64,000 nucleotides of DNA from Melastoma dodecandrum. Lineage: Eukaryota; Streptophyta; Magnoliopsida; Myrtales; Melastomataceae. Shown here piece by piece: positions 22,118 through 34,768 of this stretch. The translations under genes and the position numbers were made by a program. The notes under the pieces are model-generated. The model did no database searches, was not told the origin of the DNA, and was given only the letters and a program-made list of their open reading frames with translations. Location of the stretch: the NCBI GenBank assembly GCA_029817715.1, contig JARUPY010000533.1:2686001-2750000 (forward strand), written 5' to 3'. Position 1 is the stretch's first letter. Each line of letters opens with the position of its first letter.

Positions 22118-25100
22118 TCACACGGTGGAAGCACTTGTGTGAAGGGCAACCAGTGATGCGTAGAACCCACCCTCAATGTTGATCAGCGAGTCGTGCTTGC
22201 CTTTCTCGACGATGACCCCGTTCTTCACCACCGCGATCACGTCCGCATTCTTTATGGTCGACAGCCGGTGGGCGACCACCACCGTCGTCCTGTTTACCAT
22301 TACTCGATCCAATGCGTCCTGGACCACCTTCTCAGATTCTGCGTCCAGGGCGCTGGTTGCCTCGTCCAGTAAAAGGATCTTCGGACTCTTTATTATTGCC
22401 CGGGCAATGGCGACGCGTTGCTTCTGCCCTCCAGACAATTGCATGCCCCTTTCGCCGACGATGGTGTCGTAGCCCTGTGGGGAATTAGCCGATTCTGTCA
22501 GGGTGCCTCGTGAAGGCTACGCTACGAGTAACTTGCAATGTGGAATGTACTCTTCTCTTACCTGTTGCAGTCCGCTGATAAACTTGTGAGCATTTGCTGA
22601 CTCCGCAGCGGCTAGTATCTCCGTCTCAGATGCATCGCCATCCTTGCCATAGGCTATGTTGGCACGGATCGTATCGTTGAACAGAACCGGTTCTTGGCTG
22701 ACTAGACCCATCTGTTGCCTTAACCACTTGAGCTGCAGCTTTTGGATCTCCACTCCGTCGAGTGTAATGTGACCCAAGTCAGGATCGTAGAACCGTTGAA
22801 GAAGCGCAATTACCGTCGATTTTCCACTGCCGCTTTCACCTACCAGAGCGACAGTCTAAAACCACAAAAAAGAAATCGTATGATTCAACTATAAGCAAAG
22901 GTTGCGGCGGCCCGTATGAAAGAATAGCGCTTCTACCTTGCCGGAATGAATGGTGAGGCTGAGGTCACGGAAAATTTGAATGTCAGGACGCGACGGGTAC
23001 TTAAAGTTGATGTGGCGGAGCTCGATTTCTCCTTTCACGTTAGCTAATGTAGTGCCAGACTCATCGCTGGGATCAATATTTGACTTGCGGTCTACTATGG
23101 CAAATATGGAAGCTGCGGCGCCCTTGGCCTTTGTAGAATCGGGAGTGAAAGAACTAGACTGTGTGATTCCGATGGCAGCCATGGTGAGAGCGAAGAACAC
23201 CTGCACAGAAACAAGTCTTTCAAGAAATGCCTTTGCTTCGAAAGATGGTACAAAATCCGGGAAGAGGGACTCACCCTAAAGACATCAGAGAATGTCGTCT
23301 TGCCATGCTTGACTAGTTGCGCTCCGGCATAGAAACTTGCAGCATACACGGAAAACAATAGGAAAAACGAAAGGCCAAATCCGATACCACTGATCAGCCC
23401 CTGCCGTATTCCGGCTTTCATGGGGCCGTCACATTTCTTCTTGTAAAGTTGCATCACCTTCTCCTCGGCACAGAAGGACGCGACCGTTCTGATGCTCCCA
23501 ACAGCATCAGTGGCCACTTGACTGGCTTCCTCATACATCATCTGCAAGTTTGACGCACAGCACAACCAGGTTATGAAACAAAACTGCAGCTCAAAGAAAC
23601 AAGCTTGTGCATGCACCCGGGCAGTTACCTTTGCATCGGCGCTGAATCCTTTCATGAACTTGACTTGGATGTAGCCATTTATCCCAATCAAAGGAATCAA
23701 CACGAGAATGATGAGCGCCAGTTCCCAACTTGCAATGAAAGCAATGAGAAGACCAGCGACCGCAGATGCAATGTTCTGCACGAGCTGACCTAACGCGTCT
23801 CCGACGAGAGCACGGATCGAGGCAGCATCGGCTGAAAGCCTGGCTCCAATAGCACCACTTGAGTGTTCGGTTTCGTCGAACCAGCCGACTTCCATGTGAA
23901 CCACCTTTTCAAAACACAATGATCTGATTCGCTGAATTAACTTGCACCCGGCCACGGAGAATAAGTAGGTACGAGCAGGAAATGCGATGAAGGACACCAT
24001 CCCAAGGACCAAGAACATCAATGCCCAGAACCCGGAATCTTTACGGAGCTCGTGCGGTGGCTTGTAGAATGTCTTGATCACGCTGGATATCAGTATACCG
24101 AAGATGGGAAGTATCACGCCGTTGACAATCGCCGCTATGCTTCCCAACAAAAGTACCGGAACTTCAGGCTTATTCAATTTAGCCAACCGGCGTATTGAGA
24201 CATTTGGGGGCTTTTCACCGGTCTCCGGCAACTCAGGATCTGTTTTCAGGCCGTCATCTGTAGGATTCAATCCAGTGGGAAGTCCGAAAGAGACAGAGAA
24301 TGAGCGGCGACTACTGTTCCCTAAATTGGACGATCCTCGGCTGACAGATCGAACGTAAGACATCCGCTGGCTCGACTGTCGATGGATCTCACCGACTTCC
24401 GACCTGTTCTGATCATCTCGAGCATGCTCAGAATCCTTATTTACTTCCTGCAATCGGATAAGCTGGGCATATGCACCTTCTGGATCTTTGATGAGTTCGG
24501 AGTGCGAACCTGAATACGCATACCAAAATAAGTAAAATCTCCATAATTTCAGTCATCGACCATTCCTGTTTAAACAATTCGAACATTACCTTTCTCTACC
24601 ATTTTTCCACGATGGATAACCGCGATCATGTCCGCATTTCTGACCGTACTCAAGCGATGTGCCACGATGACTGTAGTTCGGTTAACCATGATTCTGTCGA
24701 GAGCCTCTTGCACTATCCTTTCTGATTCTGCATCGAGAGCACTTGTGGCTTCATCCAGAAGGAGAATCCGCGGGTCCTTTAGGATCGCTCTAGCAATGGC
24801 AACTCTCTGCTTCTGGCCACCAGAAAGCTGCGTACCGTGCTCGCCCACCATGGTATCAAGTCCCTAGATACCAATATATTTCGGTCAAAAAGACGAGCAA
24901 TAAGGGAAGGAATTAAAATTGTCAGCACGACTGCCCTTGCCTGAGGTAATTTGTCAATGAACTTAGCGGCATTTGCAAGCTCGGCAGCAGCCTTAATTTC
25001 CTCGTGCGACGCTCCTTCTTTCCCGTACGCTATGTTGTCCTTAATGCTGCAGGCAAACAACACGGGCTCCTGACCGACGAGTCCAATCTTGCTCCTGATC

Positions 25101-26860
25101 CACTTCAGCTGAAACTCCCTCAGATTGATTCCGTCCAGGAGTACTTCCCCAGACCGTGGATCGTAAAATCTTTCTATGAGGCTAATCACAGTCGATTTCC
25201 CACTTCCACTCTGTCCCACCAGAGCCGCGGTCGTGCCGCTAGGAATGTAAAGGGAGAACCCATTGAATATTTGCTCGTCTGGTCTTGCCGGGTAACTGAA
25301 ATAGACATCCCTCAGCTCGATGTCACCACGCACATCATCAAGAGTCTTTCCCATCGTATCATAGGAATCAATCTCAGGTTTCCTGTGAATGGTCTCAAAC
25401 ATCTTGAATGCGGCAGCTTGACCTGCAGCAAAAGCGCTCATGCAAGGAGAAGCTTGTCCTAAAGACCTGATGGAGACAACAATTTCAGGCACGCGTGAGA
25501 AACGGGGCCCCAACTGGAACAACACCGACCAACTACCAATATCTACTCACATTGAACCAGTCAAGACTGCTATGATCACGTTAATCACTTCACCGCCGGT
25601 ATAACCCTTGGTCAAGATGAGCTTCCCTCCATACCAAATCGCTAAGCCATAGCTACCAAAGATGATAAGCATGACAGCACCCAGGCCAAATCCTGCGGCC
25701 AAGCCTTCATGAACCCCTGACTTGTAGGCATCAATGAGGAACTTGTTGTAACTGGCGATCGCTTGCCTCTCTCCGGTGAATGAAGCGACCTATTGCACAG
25801 ACAAGGGGATGATCAATTTTCGAGCAGCTATGACAGGAAAATTTCAGGTGAAGTAGGTCATGGAACTTACAGTTCTGATAGAGCCGATCGTCTGCTCGAC
25901 CACGTTGGCAGCCTTAGCATACGCATCCTGTCCTCGAGATGCCATCTTTGATATGATGAGTGCCATAGCTCCGCCGGATATCACAAGAAGAGGGATGGAC
26001 GTGATCATCACGAGAGTCAGAAGCCAACCTTTGAGGAAAGCAATCACGAATCCTCCTATGAAGGTTGATACGAGCTGTATGAATTTGCCCACCTAACACA
26101 TGGAAACAAAATCAGATTTTTTTTTCTTGAGTATCTCGAGGAGGCTGCAGAAGGAGAGGCCGATTTCTTACCTTCTCGCCCATTGCGTCCTGGATAAGAA
26201 CGGTATCGCCGGACATTCTCCCCACCACCTCCCCCGTGTTGGTTTCGCAATCGAAGAAGGCAACGTCCTGTCTCAGAATGGTCTTCAGATACAAGCCTCG
26301 GATCCTTGCGGCCTGCCGCTCCCCGGTGACCATCCAACAAGATACCTCTGGGGACCGACATGGAAAAAAACGCAACCATCAGTCATTTCTAAAATAGATT
26401 CCCAGAAACGAGAAAGAGCTTCGGATCAGGAGCTACACTTACGGAGAAATGCGGCCACCCCAGTCCCCACTGCCAGATAAATGAACTTGAGGCACACCTA
26501 AAATCTCAACAGACAACAACGATCAGCTCCATTCGTCCGAAAAACCTTACCCACAGCTTGCTCACGTCTGACGAGACGAACCTTAGATATGACCTGGACG
26601 ACATCGGTCTGAGAGTTCTGGCCGAAGGAATCGATCAGCTGCCCGAACAGTATCGTCATGAGGGGCATCCCGAGGCCGTTGCCGACCGCCCCAACAGTCC
26701 CGATCACCATCAGCAGGACATCGGTCGAATCCGCAAAAGAGAAGAGCTTGTGAAAAGGGACGGAGCGGGGCTTCTCCTCGCCGCTCCTGTCGTCCGTCCC
26801 ATTAGAAGTGCCGTGATGGTTGGTATCCACATTCCCGGCCACGCTATTCTCCTGGGCCAT
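22118..26860 (-). CDS. ABC transporter B family member (P-glycoprotein, ABCB4/11/21 clade)
   Basis: Twelve exons (minus): 26860-26582, 26497-26443, 26347-26172, 26092-25871, 25789-25551, 25466-24941, 24863-24590, 24509-23629, 23541-23275, 23200-22937, 22855-22562 and 22474-22118. Together they give 3,834 bases, 1,277 residues, with no stop or shift. Layout is TMD1-NBD1-TMD2-NBD2. NBD1 has Walker [10 protein letters not shown] near 408-416, L-S-G-G-Q near 512 and [11 protein letters not shown] near 534. NBD2 has G-E-S-G-S-G-K-S-T near 1067, L-S-G-G-Q near 1172 and Walker B near 1195. All ATPase motifs are intact, so a working full transporter is expected. Plant relatives sit in the plasma membrane and move auxin or other amphipathic compounds; substrate here is inference. 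The intron between exons 6 and 7 has a GC donor. Confidence 0.95.
24864..24940 (-). other. GC-AG intron in the ABCB gene
   Basis: Exon 6 ends ...L-P-Q at CCTCAG, followed directly by GCAAGG rather than GT, and exon 7 resumes after ...ATCTAG with G-L-D-T-M-V-G-E. This join gives the family-conserved sequence exactly. No GT nearby restores the frame. AG|GCAAG is the usual context of the minor GC-AG intron class. Confidence 0.8.
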
Positions 26861-29800
26861 GTTAACCACTACCAACGAACGGCTCCGAGGCCTGTTAAGA
26901 TCAAGAAGAGGGGAGGAGACGTGAAAAAGGTTTGATCTTGATGGGAAACCCAGATCACCATTTTCGGGAAAAAAAGCAAAGGGAAAGGGGGAAGCCGACT
27001 CTTTTTAAGAAAATAAAGAAAAGAGAAGCGGTTCGTTGATCCGGGAACAGAGAAGCGGCGGAGTCGGACATAAACGGATAAATAAAAGAGCGAGACGGGG
27101 GGGAAGGTGGAAAGCAAGGGGGAGTCCAACCCCCATCTCTGAAAACGAACCCTTTATCTTTTTCCTTCTTCCTACTACCACTACTACTACCAATACTTGA
27201 AGCCAGCCAGCCAAAAAGAAAAATACAAGGAGGATTGAAGACGAAGAAGAAAGAATACCCAGAAAGAAGAAAAGCAGAGGAAGGAGTTGTTTCTTTGCTT
27301 GGTTTTGCGGAATGAGGAGGATCCGCTGTTTCTTATTAGTTTTGATTCCTGTCCTCTCCTCTTACCCGAGAGAGAGAGAGAGATGATGGAAGGGGAGGAG
27401 ATGGGTTTAAGGGAGAGGGAAGGGATGTCTTAATGTTAATTTATACGCAAGCCGCATTGGCATCGGCATTAGTTTTATTTACTTGTCCAACAAGCAGCAG
27501 CAGATGCTGTCTGGCTTACGCTATGCAAAATCGCCATGTCGCTTTCCTTTCCTATTGGTGGAAGTTAATGTACCAGAGGAATGAGCGAAATTGCATACAT
27601 TTCTCATATACCCACCCACCCACCCACCTCCCCTCCCCTCCCCCGCAAGCCAAAAAAGAAAAACAAATATTTTATTTTATTCAACGCAGATAAATAAGCA
27701 CATGCCCTCTATATTAATAAATCTTTCCTTACCTATTCGCCTTATGTATTCTTTGCGTCGGTTTAATGTTTTTTTGCTTTATTTGTTTTTGGATTTTATC
27801 TCAACTAACAATCCCCCCCCCCCATATTTAGAGGTTGTCCAGCTGGGGATTGAAATGATGAAAATTTAAAAATATTATAAGAAAGATAACATTTATATTG
27901 ATTCGGAAAGGGTGTTTTAATAATAATTGAAATTTGAAGAAAGAAAATCTCCCTGCTGGACTCGTGAATTGGGGCGGGTGCGACACCCCCCCCCCCCCCC
28001 TCCTCTACAAAAAGCCCCTAAATTGTCAAACTGAAAATAAAATATTAAATACGACAAGCCAATGGGACTCGGACTTACCCCACGTGATTAACAATCAATG
28101 GTTTCCACCTAACTTATCATCACTGATTAATCAATCGTTTGCACTAGAAGTGGAGATCGAGGCAGGAGCAGGAGGATCTATGGACCTTGTATCGACTCTG
28201 GTCCGTTCCGTTGACAATAGGGCCGCAGTCGACGTCCGTAGCTTGCCTGGACATTCGAGGGAAACATACACCCTTTGACTAACAAACATATCCGGGTCGC
28301 ATTTTCCTTCACCTACCAATTTCCTTATCCACACCGGTTTTTCAAATGGTATGACCGACTAATCTTTTTCTCTTCCGGCTGGCAAGTTTTTTCGGCATTA
28401 TGATATTTCAACGGGAGATGACGCGTGAAAAACCGAGGGAGGGATGCAGAGGAAGATTTGCAAAACGTGGGGGTGTGTGTTGTGTACGTTAAGCAATTGC
28501 TCGCACGGTGCTACTTTTTTAAATATAAATAAAATACTTGTTTGATTAGAATAAAGTAAGCAAACAAATTAAGGTGCCCCCAATTAAAGGAATTATTTAA
28601 TTGGGGGCAGTTGGTTAATTAAGACACGCAATAACGACGGTGATGTTAATTTAATTAAACCCCATGGACCGTCTAGAAGCCAGCACGCTCATCTGATTAA
28701 GCAAACTCCTCTTCATAAGTCTCACCCCACAACTTAACACATTCAAACCACATTTACGAATCCGGTTGGCTATTTACTTTTTATCCTTTTCCTTTTGATT
28801 TCGATTTGAATATAATTTCCATTGGGGGGGGAGAAAGATCAACGACGTACGTTTACGCACGCAAACCCCGACAACCCCTTCAATTATTTTTCAAAAAAAA
28901 AACAACAACATAATAATAACTAAATCGGTTATCGTTCGTTCGGATCGGACCAAGTGTGCCGTCGTCACGGTCGGCTGGGCAGTCAGTTGATTAGATTGGT
29001 CAGAAATTTAATGGTGGGGGAGCGACCTTCTCCCTTTCTGTATCGGGTAGGGGGGGAAAGTATCAGGTCAGGAATTAAATTCGTCGAAAATCTCTTCATT
29101 TTTCATCTGACACAAATTTGCAGGCACCCCTCCTCCTGCTGACCCCGACCCGATCATTTTTTTCTTCCTCCCGCCAATTTTTTCCTCCCTTTTGTCCCAG
29201 TTACGTTTTCCAGCTCTAATGCTTTTTTAAGAAGATGATTCTTTTGGTATATATGTACGCGAGCACGAATTAGGTTTTGTAAAAAGAATGTACTGGCCTT
29301 GTAAATAAGTATATAACTAGTACGAGAGATGCATATTTTTTTCCAAAATGTATGTTTTAGTACATGCATGGCCTATTCGAGGGGATTGTTTAATTGGGGG
29401 TAGTACAATAATTTTCATTCAACATCATTTGAAGTATGTTTTTTTTTCGGTTAAATGTAAGTGGCGTAGGACAGATGATTAGGTGTTATTGATCAAATGA
29501 TATGGCACTTTGGGTGGTGGTACTGTTTGTGTTGATGGAGTTTGATGAGGCGCGGAGGTTTAGTTAAATGAGGAGATTATCCAAGGCCACGTACACCACC
29601 GCGCACATTGGTTGGGCATATGAATCATCATCATCATCTCACTAGAGTTTTCATTGGTTGCCCAAAAACGGTCGTCATGAGATGAGATCGATTGTGCTCA
29701 TGATGACCCATGGCTGATAATAATAAACGATCCCTAAACTTACACTTGAAAAAGAAAAAGGGATATGCTTTTGAACTCTTTTATGTCGAAAAGGGGAAAA

Positions 29801-31311
29801 AAGGGGGGAATGCAGCAAGAAATGCTAGCATAAATGATGTAATGGTGATGGGTGTTATTTTATACTCGATTGTATAACTTTTAACGTTTTCTACTATAAA
29901 ACATAATAAAAGAATGTTTCAGTTATGAAGTTAGTAGGAGACACATATGAAATGCAAAAATAATATTAATTATAATTGAATACGATAATTGAGCTAAATC
30001 GTGAAATGAGCATCGCACTTGTTAAATATAGTTAGAATTAGAAATTCTTAGGTAGTTATGGATTATGATAGTTTATATATGGTTGGGGATGTTGAAGTCC
30101 TCCAATTTTAAAAAGTCTTTTGTGCAAGAGAGTTTCATTAAATTCAAGTATGGTGACAACTCTTTTTTTTTTTTTTTGGTAGAAAACACATTCAGTGGAC
30201 GAGTTGAAGTTTGAGATTTTATGTAAGTTGTTTAGGGAGAACCTGTGTGGAGACATGGAACAACTAAGTTCATGTATCGTGGTCCAAGAAATTAGGACAC
30301 GTACTCTTTCTAACTTAAAATCTGAACCTGAATAATTTGAAACTAAAAAAGTGTAGGGTCGAGGGGGCGTCCTGGTTTATCGGAGTTGAAAGTCGGATTT
30401 TGGTTGGAGGTGAATTGTCCACCCTTCTTTTGTGGGATACTTGGCCGACACGTACTGTCAAATCGCACTCGATTAAAGAGTCGTGCTCAAAAGTAATTAA
30501 TAATGAGAGTGAGAAGGGGTTAGTCACGCGAATTAGGTGGGGGGGTGAAATGGACAAGGAGCAAAAGGAAAGGAGAGATCGATTATATGAGAGGTTTGTT
30601 TTGTCTGCCTCAAATAGTGGGGAAACGAAAAGTCAAAAAAACCTTTTCTGATAATTATTTCTTTGCATGGGCTCAAGCCCCATTTCGGAACATTCGGCGC
30701 AAACCCGTATAAGTATAGGCCTCAGGCAACATTTGCTTACCTTCATTTGCTGTATCTACCTCCGCCGTAAAATGGATCAGTTCCCACTGGCAACGGCGGG
30801 CTCATCAGGTGACGGCTTCTGTGTCTGTTGGAGCAATGGGAAGTCAGGTTTCGCATCACCACCGGAGCTGTCCTGGATTTCCATAACAAAGCGGAGACAG
30901 CTTCGAATGCGTCCGGTTCTTTTATTGTAGGATTGTTTGAGGAGATCGATGGGGTCGATCAGGATGTCGATTTTAACGGACTGGAGTTGGTCATTTGGGA
31001 TTTGGGGCAAACTCGGGGGAATGGCCGGATCCATGGCAAGCACTTCTCGTCTCCACGTGCGAATTCAGTCACCTCCGACAGACGGTTGAGTCATCTTAAT
31101 AGAAACTGTTAGAACAGGAATGTATGTAGACAACACAGTGGACCACAAAATATGAAGCCAAGACCAACACTTTATGTTATGAAAATGATAACAGAAAGTC
31201 CAGAGTACAGAGACTTATATTGATTAAGATCAAAATATCAACACATTTTCACGGTGTCCCATTTGCTTGATCTTCAACTTTTGTGAAATTACAGAGATTC
31301 TAAGGCGGAAA
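26861..31311. other. long intergenic region, ABCB promoter side
   Basis: The first 400 bases are purine/pyrimidine-skewed (GA runs near 27367-27383) and are probably the ABCB leader and promoter. Beyond that are AT-rich DNA, C runs at 27813-27823 and 27986-28000, a CACC/CCCCT short repeat at 27612-27645, and poly-T/poly-A tracts. Small frames near 30337-31112 have no recognisable motif. No gene is supported. Confidence 0.5.
27986..28000. repeat. 15-base C homopolymer
   Basis: Uninterrupted run of cytosines. Similar runs are a G14 at 17863-17876, a G14 at 31312-31325 and a C11 at 27813-27823. Confidence 0.9.
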
Positions 31312-31329
31312 GGGGGGGGGGGGGGTTCA

Positions 31330-31870
31330 GGAGCTCGGGTTGTCGCCTGAAGGTCCTACTCAAGCCGAGCATTCAGCAGTGGCTGGGGAGCCTTCACCAC
31401 AATCAAGAGCTCCAACAACACGACACCAAAGCTGTATACGTCACTCTTGGCGTTCAACTGTCCGGTCATGGCATATCTATTTGAGAAAACAAGTAAAAGA
31501 AGATAGATCATAGATTGTACCTACATGTCGAGACCAGAACCAATTGCATCAGGAGATCCTAGACCTAGTGTCACAAGAGATGCTTGCTCGGGAGCATGAT
31601 AACCAAAGTTGCCAAGAAGACGAGTTGAATGGAGACGTGCTCTGCCATATCAAGAGCTTGATTCGACAGATCAGAATCAGCAATTTTTAGAAAAACGTCA
31701 TTCTAATAAATCAGCACATTACTGGACTTAAATATCGCGATGGATGATGACTCGAGGCTCCGCCTTCTCATGTAAGATATTTTCCGCAGCTCCAACAGCA
31801 ACTTTTACTCTCTGAGCCCATGAGATAACAGAACAGGATCAGGTTGGGCTCCTTTAACTCCTTTCCTGCC
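31330..31870 (-). pseudogene. PTI1-like receptor-like cytoplasmic kinase relic
   Basis: Read on the minus strand, blocks of the PTI1-like kinase family are in order. G-R-K-G-V-K-G-A-Q-P lies near 31870. [12 protein letters not shown] follows near 31830. The catalytic loop H-R-D-I then meets a stop near 31740. Next come K-I-A-D-S-D-L-S-N-Q-A (31695-31660, with serine replacing a residue of the family D-F-D motif) and [18 protein letters not shown] (31480-31430). The frame then jumps from L-L-E-L-L straight to [12 protein letters not shown], the family carboxy terminus, so the intervening C-lobe is deleted. PTI1 kinases act in immune and oxidative-stress signalling. This copy cannot make a kinase. 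Confidence 0.78.
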
Positions 31871-34768
31871 TGTGCATAAACAACCGCGTGTCAACGGCTA
31901 GGGAATAATGCAATCACCGGGCAGTAGGACGGGGGAACAATCATCAGCCAGCAACTCAATGGTTGGTCTATCTTCATCAGCTTAAGTATAATACAGCAGT
32001 ACATCTGTTGGGCGATGCCAACTTGAAAAGCTCCTCCTCCTCCGTTGCTTTCATTCCCTCTCTAACCCAATCCAACGCTCGTCCCTCGTCTCCATTAATT
32101 AGTAAGAACAAAAACCCAAACAAGAGATTGGAAAGGAGGGGGGATGGGCTTCACAACATTGGGCTCAGGCCCAATCTTCCATAGCGATGTCTCCCAGCTA
32201 CGATAGTAACCTTCCTTCTCTCAGAGGATTTTGGCCTTTCGGTGGGGTGGGGGTATTTTTATTGTTTACTGGACGACATGTTTAGGACACGATTCCGACA
32301 AGGGACAAATGATTAATCCCATTTTATTAAAATGAGAAGCATGACGTTGTTTGTTGTGGGAGGAATACATAAATGATGAGGTTGGTTGTACCGCCCGATT
32401 TTGATTCCAAAAGCGAGCACGTGGTTCTCCCTCCAATCCACACAGAAACACATTTGGCATCGACTCCCACCTAATTATTATCACCCCAATTATAATTATT
32501 GATGTGGTTTGATTAAAGTTTACTCGATTTAGGAAAATTACAAACCAAAACATGAACAAAAAAAAGATGAGGAAAAAGACTTTGCCTGGTTGAATTTTCA
32601 CGGGGAGGGTTTTCTTCTTTTTGACCCGTGACGGCGGTCCGTCAGATGGCAACCCCCGGAAATGGAAAATTGGGATGTCGCGATTGTAGTTTCTAATGGT
32701 TGGTTTGAAAAATAAAATATGGTCTCAATTTATCGTTTATTGAAAGCGGCCACTTTCAATTTATTAGACGTTCTTAATAGCGAAATTGATAAATAATTTT
32801 CAAAGTTTTCTAAAGATATTATTTGGAACTGCCATTTTATTTAGTTATCCAAATTGTAATTTTGAGAAAAAAGGAAATTCATTTTTAGTATTTTTAAAAA
32901 TCTCGATTTAGAAATGCGATCATTAAAAAAGATGTTGTTTCAAATAGTTATTTTTGAAAAATTTAGATAATTTTTTTATGGGGGTCGTTGTTCATATTAA
33001 TGTCTTTCTACTTAATTGAATATTCGGTTCTAAAACACCGACTAAAGGACAATAAATTATTGACTAACAATCGAATATCTAGCAAACGAACGCTGATTTC
33101 GATTTTTCTTTTGATAATATGGTCGCTATCTAAATTTTTCTGTGCTCAAGAAAAACCAAAGCCTCACCAAAAGAGGTTGTCCTTCGCCTTTGACAGAAAT
33201 ATGGTGCGTAAGGTTTCAATCAAACGAGTGATTGATTACCTTCGCCCTTGTTAGAGAAACATATAAATTGAAGACAACTTGATAGTATTAAACTTTATTC
33301 TTGAAAGAAACACGAAATCGAATCACAAATACAACTCTGCCTAAGAGTTTAAAACTATCGATAAAATTATGTTTTAATTAATTATTTTTGTTCCTATACC
33401 TTTTACAAAAAACTTATTTATACAAAATCTTAATTTCGCCTTTTTCTCCCCCCGATCGTATCTAACCCTAACAAATCTAATAATTTTTTTCATTTTCTTT
33501 TTTTCTGACGTAGTCTTTGCCGTATAATTTTATTTTATTTCTTGATGTACTTTACCTAACAACTCTTGACTTGTCGGTGTCATCATTTTTTTTTTGTTAT
33601 TTAAAAACTAATCTTGTAGAGCATAAGTCAAGGCGGACAGTGCGCATTATTCTCTCATCCGCCCCCCATTCATCTAGAAAAAACTGATAAAAAAATAAAA
33701 TAAAATTACGAGCCGACAATAAAGTGGGGTAGAAATATTCGAATTCTCATATCTTGTCATCGAAGTTATTTCAATATATATTTAATAATATAAGAAAAAA
33801 GAATATGGGAAAGCGAAGACGATTGTTATTACCAACCAACTCCTTCTCCCTCCTTTTTATTTTAACAACCCTACTTCCTGTTTTACTTTCTCCCTTAATA
33901 AATTATTACGTCCACTCCAAATATATTCCACCGATTTTATCCTAGCCTATATATAAAAAAAGTATATAATTAATTTTTCCAAGTACATGGACGAAGAAAT
34001 TTTAACACCATTAAACTAAAAAAATACCCTTAAGTGAATTTTAAGACTCGCTGTAAGAACACTTGCGAAAAGAAATTGCCGTTGGAATAAACTAGTATTC
34101 CTTAAGTCACCGACGATTTGTCTAACGTTGTTGTAAGACCGGTACATTTTGATGACCAAAGAGAGCAAAACCACGTGGTTCCCAATTTGGTCATCCTTTA
34201 ATCAAACACCCACCTTCACAACTCTCTCTTGCCTCAGCACTCATACTTCAACCGGCGCCGACCGGAACACATCACCCTCCTCCTCGCCATCGACAGGGTA
34301 AACCCTCTTCGGTTCTGTAGATTTGCTGCCTCCCGAGCACGTTCGTACAACTCTTTTCTTGATTCCAGGCGCTCCCCCCCTTTTTCCCTCTTCGGTGCGA
34401 ATCCAGCTGTTGTTCTCTGAGGTAGTTGGGCGGGGTTTGTTTTCGTTCCTTGAACGGCGTTGGGGAAGCCTCCAGTTTGGATTTTGATGATTTGGGTTAC
34501 CCGATTAGGCGGTGATTGTTATGTGGGCAGCTCTTAATTGGAGGCATGTATGTTTGTTCGTACTGTTTCTTGATTTCTGCGGGAGGACTGAAGCGGATTA
34601 GCTCCAGTTCCAAGTGATTTGTTCTGAAGGTTTCTCCGATTCGAGGGTTTTGTGACGAGGTTACTTCTGTGTAAGCGTGATTGTGAGTCCGCTTTTTATT
34701 TGTTGGGGGGTGGGGGGAAGTGTGGAAGAAACGATCTGCTGACAATCTTGTGTTAGTTGAGGTCAGAG
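31871..34768. other. AT-rich intergenic region and SPL promoter
   Basis: No gene is supported. From about 34200 the sequence becomes less AT-rich with CT-rich runs, as expected of the promoter and 5' leader of the SPL gene. Short frames at 34229-34420 and elsewhere have no recognisable motif. Confidence 0.5.
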
